64,000 nt of DNA from CAYZJK01 sp964479125 (lineage in GTDB: Bacteria; Patescibacteriota; Saccharimonadia; Saccharimonadales; Saccharimonadaceae). The stretch is taken from positions 1 to 64,000 of the forward strand of contig CAYZJK010000001.1 of assembly GCA_964479125.1 (NCBI GenBank). Direction: 5' to 3'. The position numbers and the translations under genes were made by a program. Of this stretch, positions 60,470-64,000 are shown in pieces (position 1 is the stretch's first letter; the number at the start of each line of letters is the position of its first letter). The notes under the pieces were generated by a model. It had not been told where the DNA came from. It saw only the letters and a list, made by a program, of their open reading frames with translations, and made no database searches.

Positions 60470-61162
60470 TTATCGTGCCATACCTGACATCGCTTCATTT
60501 AGAAGCTCGTTTAGCCGATCAGACATCTCAGGCTGCTGCTCTAGTTCGCTAGGAGGTAAAGCCACCACTACGAAACGCAGAACTGAGTTAGCTGGAATGT
60601 CATCGCTTACTTCTTGGTCACCGTATGCCATATCACTTGGGATTGTTAGCTCTCTAACGCCGCCGATATTCATACCGATTACACCCTTTTGCCAACCTTC
60701 AATCGTATCAGCGATACCGATTGGCGGCTGGAAACTACCATCTTCGTTAATAGATGAGTCAAATACCTTGCCGTCCTTATTCCAACCGATGTAATAAGCG
60801 CGAACTGATTCGACATCCTCTACCTTGGCACCATCGCCCTTTTCTAAGTCATCAATCTTTAATTCGGTAACACCTTTGTCGTCAAATTTAGCTGGTCGGT
60901 CTTCATACTTCTTAATAATAGGACCGTACTTCTTTTCAATTTCTTCGTTCTCTTTTTGAACCTTATCTTGATAAGCTACAACCTCTTCGTTGTACTTCTC
61001 GTACTCTTTTTGTAGCTCCTCTTGCTGCTCGGCTGCCCGATTCGCATCAATCTGAGCGTTGCTGTTTTGTAGAATAACTGCAAAGAAAGAGAAAATAGTA
61101 CCAATTACCATTACTACTGCGATGACAAGAATGCCAATCCTCTGCGTTTTAGATGTGGCCAT
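60470..61162 (-). CDS. Membrane-anchored FKBP-type peptidyl-prolyl isomerase
   Basis: 230 residues: TM helix (about 9-32), coiled-coil linker (about 35-90, many E/K), then an FKBP domain (about 98-208) with VRAYYIGWNKDGKVFDSS, GWQKGVIGMNIGGVRELTIP and MAYGDQEV..IPANSVLRFVV. It would assist folding of exported proteins at the outer face. AGGAGG before the start; TGT-TATAAT at 61195-61200. Confidence 0.92.
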   Translation of the reverse strand: MATSKTQRIGILVIAVVMVIGTIFSFFAVILQNSNAQIDANRAAEQQEELQKEYEKYNEEVVAYQDKVQKENEEIEKKYGPIIKKYEDRPAKFDDKGVTELKIDDLEKGDGAKVEDVESVRAYYIGWNKDGKVFDSSINEDGSFQPPIGIADTIEGWQKGVIGMNIGGVRELTIPSDMAYGDQEVSDDIPANSVLRFVVVALPPSELEQQPEMSDRLNELLNEAMSGMAR

Positions 61163-61194
61163 CTGAAAAATACCTCCTGAATTTTATTATGTTA

Positions 61195-61200
61195 ATTATA
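61195..61200 (-). promoter_or_regulatory. FKBP extended -10
   Basis: Minus-strand TGTTATAAT, about 32 bases before the ATG, which has AGGAGG. Confidence 0.55.
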
Positions 61201-61207
61201 ACATAGG

Positions 61208-62989
61208 CTAATGCTTGATATCGAACGATGCTAGCTTCTCACGAGCTGACTCAGACGTAACGGTTTGCAGTTTAAGTAGCTGTGCATATATACCATCAGT
61301 CTTGGCAAGCTTAGCTGGGCTGCCAATTTCATCGATCGTACCATTTTTAAGAGTAACAATAGTATCGACATCTGCAATCGTACTGAGACGATGAGCAATA
61401 ATTAAAGTAGTCCGTCCCTTCATTAGTCGATCTAGCGCCTTCTGGACCTCGTGTTCAGCTCGACTATCTAAGCTACTAGTAGCCTCATCAAGAATAAGAA
61501 TCGGTGCATCTTTTAGGATTGCTCGAGCAATTGAGATGCGTTGCTTCTGGCCACCGCTTAGCTTGATGCCACGCTCACCTATCTCAGTATCGAACCCTTT
61601 TTCAAGACTCTCAATAAACTTCAGTGCATTAGCTGATCGTGCTGCCGACTCTAGCTCTTCTTGAGTCGCACCAGGCCTTCCGTAGGCAATATTTTCCCTG
61701 ATAGTGCCGCTAAATAACGTAGCGTCCTGAAAAACAGTCGCAATTGAATCTCGTAGACTCTTAACCGATACAGTATTGATATCGACATCATCGATTAGAA
61801 TCTTACCCTCTTGTGGTCGATAGAGCCTCATCAACAGATTAGAAATAGTAGTCTTACCACCTCCACTCTCACCAACTAGCGCTAACTTTTGACCAGGCCT
61901 TATAGTAAAACTAATATCCTTCAGAACAGTTTCCTTATCGTTATAGGCAAATGAAACGTCTTGGTACTCTACCCTACCCTTCTCCACCTTCAAGCTGCGG
62001 CCACCAGCTACCACCTCTTCTGGCTTCTCGCTCATAACCTCAGCATAGTCCCGACTATTGGCCACCGCTCTTTGATACAGATCAACAAAGAAGCTCATAT
62101 TCTGTAGTGGCATACTAGTCTGCTGTAGCAGGGTAACTAGAAGCACCATGTCACCAATACTGTATTCACCCTGAGAAGTACGGTAAAACAGTACAGCAAA
62201 CACAATCGTATAGACCAGCACTCGCACCATCGAGCGAATAACATCCATCGTGTGCCAATACCTAGACTGACTATTAGTGGTATCGACTACCTCGTCGTAA
62301 TGTTTAGTAAATTTATTAAATTCACGCTTCTCAGACCTAAAGCTCTTAACTAGACGCATTTGCCCGACTACTTCAGCAAACCGGCCACTAGAAATATCTA
62401 AGTGCTCATTCTTATGTTTTTCGTAACGCTGCCATTTTTTGCTTGTTAAGGCAGTTAGATAAATATAGATTGGAATTTGAACGGCTACGACAAGCGCAAT
62501 TTCCCAGCTATACCAAAACATTACTCCAATTGAGACAGTAACTGTGAGCAGCATCTGTAACAGATTGTTACTAAAGACATTTACAAACCTAATCACGTCA
62601 GCAATCGCTCGATTAAGCCGATTAATAACCTTACCGGTAGTCTCCTCATCATAATACTGCTGCGGCAGAGCTAGGAGGTGTGTGTAGTAAGCTTCGCTCA
62701 GCTGCTTTCGCATCCTAGCCGCTAACATATCACCAACATAGCCATTGATACCATGGATGAGCGCAACCATTGCATAACTTAAGCACAGTAGACCAATCAG
62801 CACCGGCAGCGTACTATTTTCAAAGACTAAGTCTCCTGACACCATTGCCACAACTTCATCAGTTGCGAACTTAATAATGAATGGCGCTGCCATGCCTACC
62901 AGGGCGATCAAGATGGATGCAGAGGCAATAAAAATAATATATTTACGTAAACCTACGGTGTACGCGAACAGTCTCGAAATTTCCTTCAT
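61208..62989 (-). CDS. ABC transporter, fused permease/ATPase
   Basis: 593 residues, a half-transporter of the MsbA/multidrug exporter type. Six membrane helices (about 1-310), then an ATPase with Walker A GESGGGKTT (about 370), Q-loop VFQDATLFSG, signature LSGGQKQR (about 476), Walker B ILILDEATSSLD and H-loop IAHRLSTI. It would act as a homodimer; substrate unknown (lipid, drug or peptide). A TGG-TATAAT extended -10 ends 7 bases before the ATG, back to back with the enolase promoter. Confidence 0.94.
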   Translation of the reverse strand: MKEISRLFAYTVGLRKYIIFIASASILIALVGMAAPFIIKFATDEVVAMVSGDLVFENSTLPVLIGLLCLSYAMVALIHGINGYVGDMLAARMRKQLSEAYYTHLLALPQQYYDEETTGKVINRLNRAIADVIRFVNVFSNNLLQMLLTVTVSIGVMFWYSWEIALVVAVQIPIYIYLTALTSKKWQRYEKHKNEHLDISSGRFAEVVGQMRLVKSFRSEKREFNKFTKHYDEVVDTTNSQSRYWHTMDVIRSMVRVLVYTIVFAVLFYRTSQGEYSIGDMVLLVTLLQQTSMPLQNMSFFVDLYQRAVANSRDYAEVMSEKPEEVVAGGRSLKVEKGRVEYQDVSFAYNDKETVLKDISFTIRPGQKLALVGESGGGKTTISNLLMRLYRPQEGKILIDDVDINTVSVKSLRDSIATVFQDATLFSGTIRENIAYGRPGATQEELESAARSANALKFIESLEKGFDTEIGERGIKLSGGQKQRISIARAILKDAPILILDEATSSLDSRAEHEVQKALDRLMKGRTTLIIAHRLSTIADVDTIVTLKNGTIDEIGSPAKLAKTDGIYAQLLKLQTVTSESAREKLASFDIKH

Positions 62990-62996
62990 TGAAGCT

Positions 62997-63002
62997 ATTA
63001 TA
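62997..63002 (-). promoter_or_regulatory. ABC exporter extended -10
   Basis: Minus-strand TGGTATAAT, 7 bases, ATG. Confidence 0.6.
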
Positions 63003-63016
63003 CCACCTTGAAATTT

Positions 63017-63024
63017 GATATGAT
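63017..63024 (+). promoter_or_regulatory. Enolase extended -10
   Basis: TTGATATGAT gives TGA-TATGAT (-10 at 63019-63024), 6 bases before the ATG. Confidence 0.55.
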
Positions 63025-63030
63025 ACCTAC

Positions 63031-64000
63031 ATGATAAGCATAAGTATTTCTAAAATTAAGGGGCGTCAAATTTTAGATTCCCGCGGCAACCCAACTGTTG
63101 AGGCCGATGTTTACCTCTCAAACGGAGCCATGGGTCGAGCTGCAGTTCCTTCCGGAGCAAGCACTGGCACACACGAAGCAGTAGAACTGCGTGATGGCGG
63201 CGAAAGCTTCGGCGGCAAGGCTGTCACCAAAGCCGTAGACAACATCAACAATCAAATTGCAAATGCACTTCAAGGTTTCAATGCCTTCGATCAGCGAGGT
63301 CTTGATCAGGTTTTACGTGACCTTGACGGTACCTCTAATAAAGCTAATCTAGGTGCGAATGCTATCCTAGCGGTCAGTCTAGCCACTGCTAAAGCAGCAG
63401 CTAATGCTCAGTTCAAACCACTCTATCGCTACATAGCTGAAATGACCCACTCTGAAGAACGAGTTAGTCTACCGCTACCAATGATGAACGTTATGAATGG
63501 CGGATCACATGCAGCCGGCAGTACTGATATTCAGGAGTTTATGATCGTACCAATTGGTGCTCATAATTTCGTTGAAGCTCTAGAAATGGGAACTAAAACT
63601 TTCCATAACCTAGCTAAAATTCTTCGCGAAAATAATTACATGACCACAGTTGGTGACGAAGGTGGGTATGCGCCTAGTGTAACTCGAGGCAACACTGAAC
63701 CACTTGAATACATCATGCAGGCAATTGAGCGATCTGGCTATACACCAGGTAAAGACATTAGCTTAGCACTAGACGTAGCTGCCAGTGAATTTCACCGCGA
63801 CGGACTATACCATCTAGAGTCTGAAGATCGTCACATTAACGCCAATGACATGATCTCCTGGCTATCTGAATTAACTCAGCGCTACCCTCTCATCTCAATT
63901 GAAGACGGGTTAGCTGAAGATGACTGGCTAAACTGGCATGTTATGACCGACCGACTCGGTAGTCAAATCCAGATCGTAGGTGATGACCTACTAGTGACTA
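63031..64000 (+). CDS. eno: Enolase, continues past window end
   Basis: 323 codons visible, open to the window edge. MISISISKIKGRQILDSRGN, PSGASTGTHEAVELRDG (loop 1), LPLPMMNVMNGGSHA, TTVGDEGGYAP, metal ligands in LALDVAASEF and SIEDGLAEDDW, and VGDDLLVT at the edge. Converts 2-phosphoglycerate to phosphoenolpyruvate. A normal enolase has about 420-430 residues, so about 100 remain outside. Confidence 0.97.
   Translation, partial: MISISISKIKGRQILDSRGNPTVEADVYLSNGAMGRAAVPSGASTGTHEAVELRDGGESFGGKAVTKAVDNINNQIANALQGFNAFDQRGLDQVLRDLDGTSNKANLGANAILAVSLATAKAAANAQFKPLYRYIAEMTHSEERVSLPLPMMNVMNGGSHAAGSTDIQEFMIVPIGAHNFVEALEMGTKTFHNLAKILRENNYMTTVGDEGGYAPSVTRGNTEPLEYIMQAIERSGYTPGKDISLALDVAASEFHRDGLYHLESEDRHINANDMISWLSELTQRYPLISIEDGLAEDDWLNWHVMTDRLGSQIQIVGDDLLVT

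Noticed and set aside
1..64000. CRISPR array, insertion sequence or prophage
   Set aside because: No regularly spaced repeats, transposase or integrase motifs, or phage structural genes were seen in any frame.
1..64000. TGA recoded as Gly or Trp, as in other CPR lineages
   Set aside because: TGA terminates several full-length genes (for example 15544-15546 and 34433-34435), and tryptophan is TGG throughout.

Overview
The window looks like a contig scaffold from a Candidate Phyla Radiation bacterium, most probably Candidatus Saccharibacteria (TM7). I base this on gene content rather than any rRNA marker. The genes are small and tightly packed, transketolase is split into two genes, and a lean glycolytic and pentose-phosphate set is present. 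There is also a type IV pilus ATPase, GatCAB, ClpC and RecG/UvrB/RadA, but no amino-acid or cofactor biosynthesis. TGA is used as a normal stop (for example at 15546 and 34435), so the genetic code is standard, unlike Gracilibacteria or Absconditabacteria. Six runs of exactly 100 N mark scaffold joins. One join is demonstrably false (pilB, 55-nt duplicated flanks) and several others hide more missing sequence than 100 bases.

Layout. 0-5 kb: rhodanese, tRNA-Leu, small membrane proteins, an exported protein, and a TrpR-like repressor with its own palindromic operator. 5.3-12.7 kb: a minus-strand cluster tyrS-yibE-phosphohexomutase-recG-zinc-phospholipase-like-rsmD. 12.8-17 kb: bifunctional PBP1A and unknown small genes. 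17-22.5 kb: clpC-HExxH protein-radA-PIN/TRAM, driven by a promoter with a perfect CIRCE (HrcA) operator. 22.5-24.7 kb: nusA and a frameshifted pilin-like pseudogene. 24.9-34.4 kb: class I aldolase (cut), CobW-type GTPase (cut), M1 aminopeptidase, RNase HII, malic enzyme, PilB, SpoU methylase. 34.6-49 kb: NrdH-like redoxin with a structured leader, DnaE, YtxH, gene debris including a truncated TatC, GalU, GatB/HEPN-like/GatA/GatC, a pseudo-protease membrane protein, UvrB. 49-64 kb: SLOG protein, PfkB kinase, split transketolase, Rpe, RpiB, GapA, Rel, Ppa, GDPD, FKBP, ABC exporter and the start of enolase.

The carbon genes fit together. Hexose phosphate enters through the mutase, aldolase, GAPDH and enolase; transketolase, Rpe and RpiB interconvert pentoses; malic enzyme gives pyruvate. 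GalU and PBP1A serve the envelope.

A recurrent regulatory style is visible. Many genes have a -10 box (TATAAT, TATACT or a close variant, often preceded by TGn) ending only 6-9 bases before the start codon, so leaderless mRNAs are expected. Other genes have a strong AGGAGG site and a real leader. Most transcription units end in easily seen hairpins.

Most notable observations: the CIRCE element at clpC and a degenerate copy at the M1 aminopeptidase; a TrpR-type autoregulatory operator; a pilin pseudogene with a 7-bp tandem duplication; an N-terminally lost TatC next to a beta-helix gene scrap; a membrane HEPN-like protein between gatA and gatB; a catalytically dead trypsin-like membrane protein; and a folded leader before the redoxin gene.
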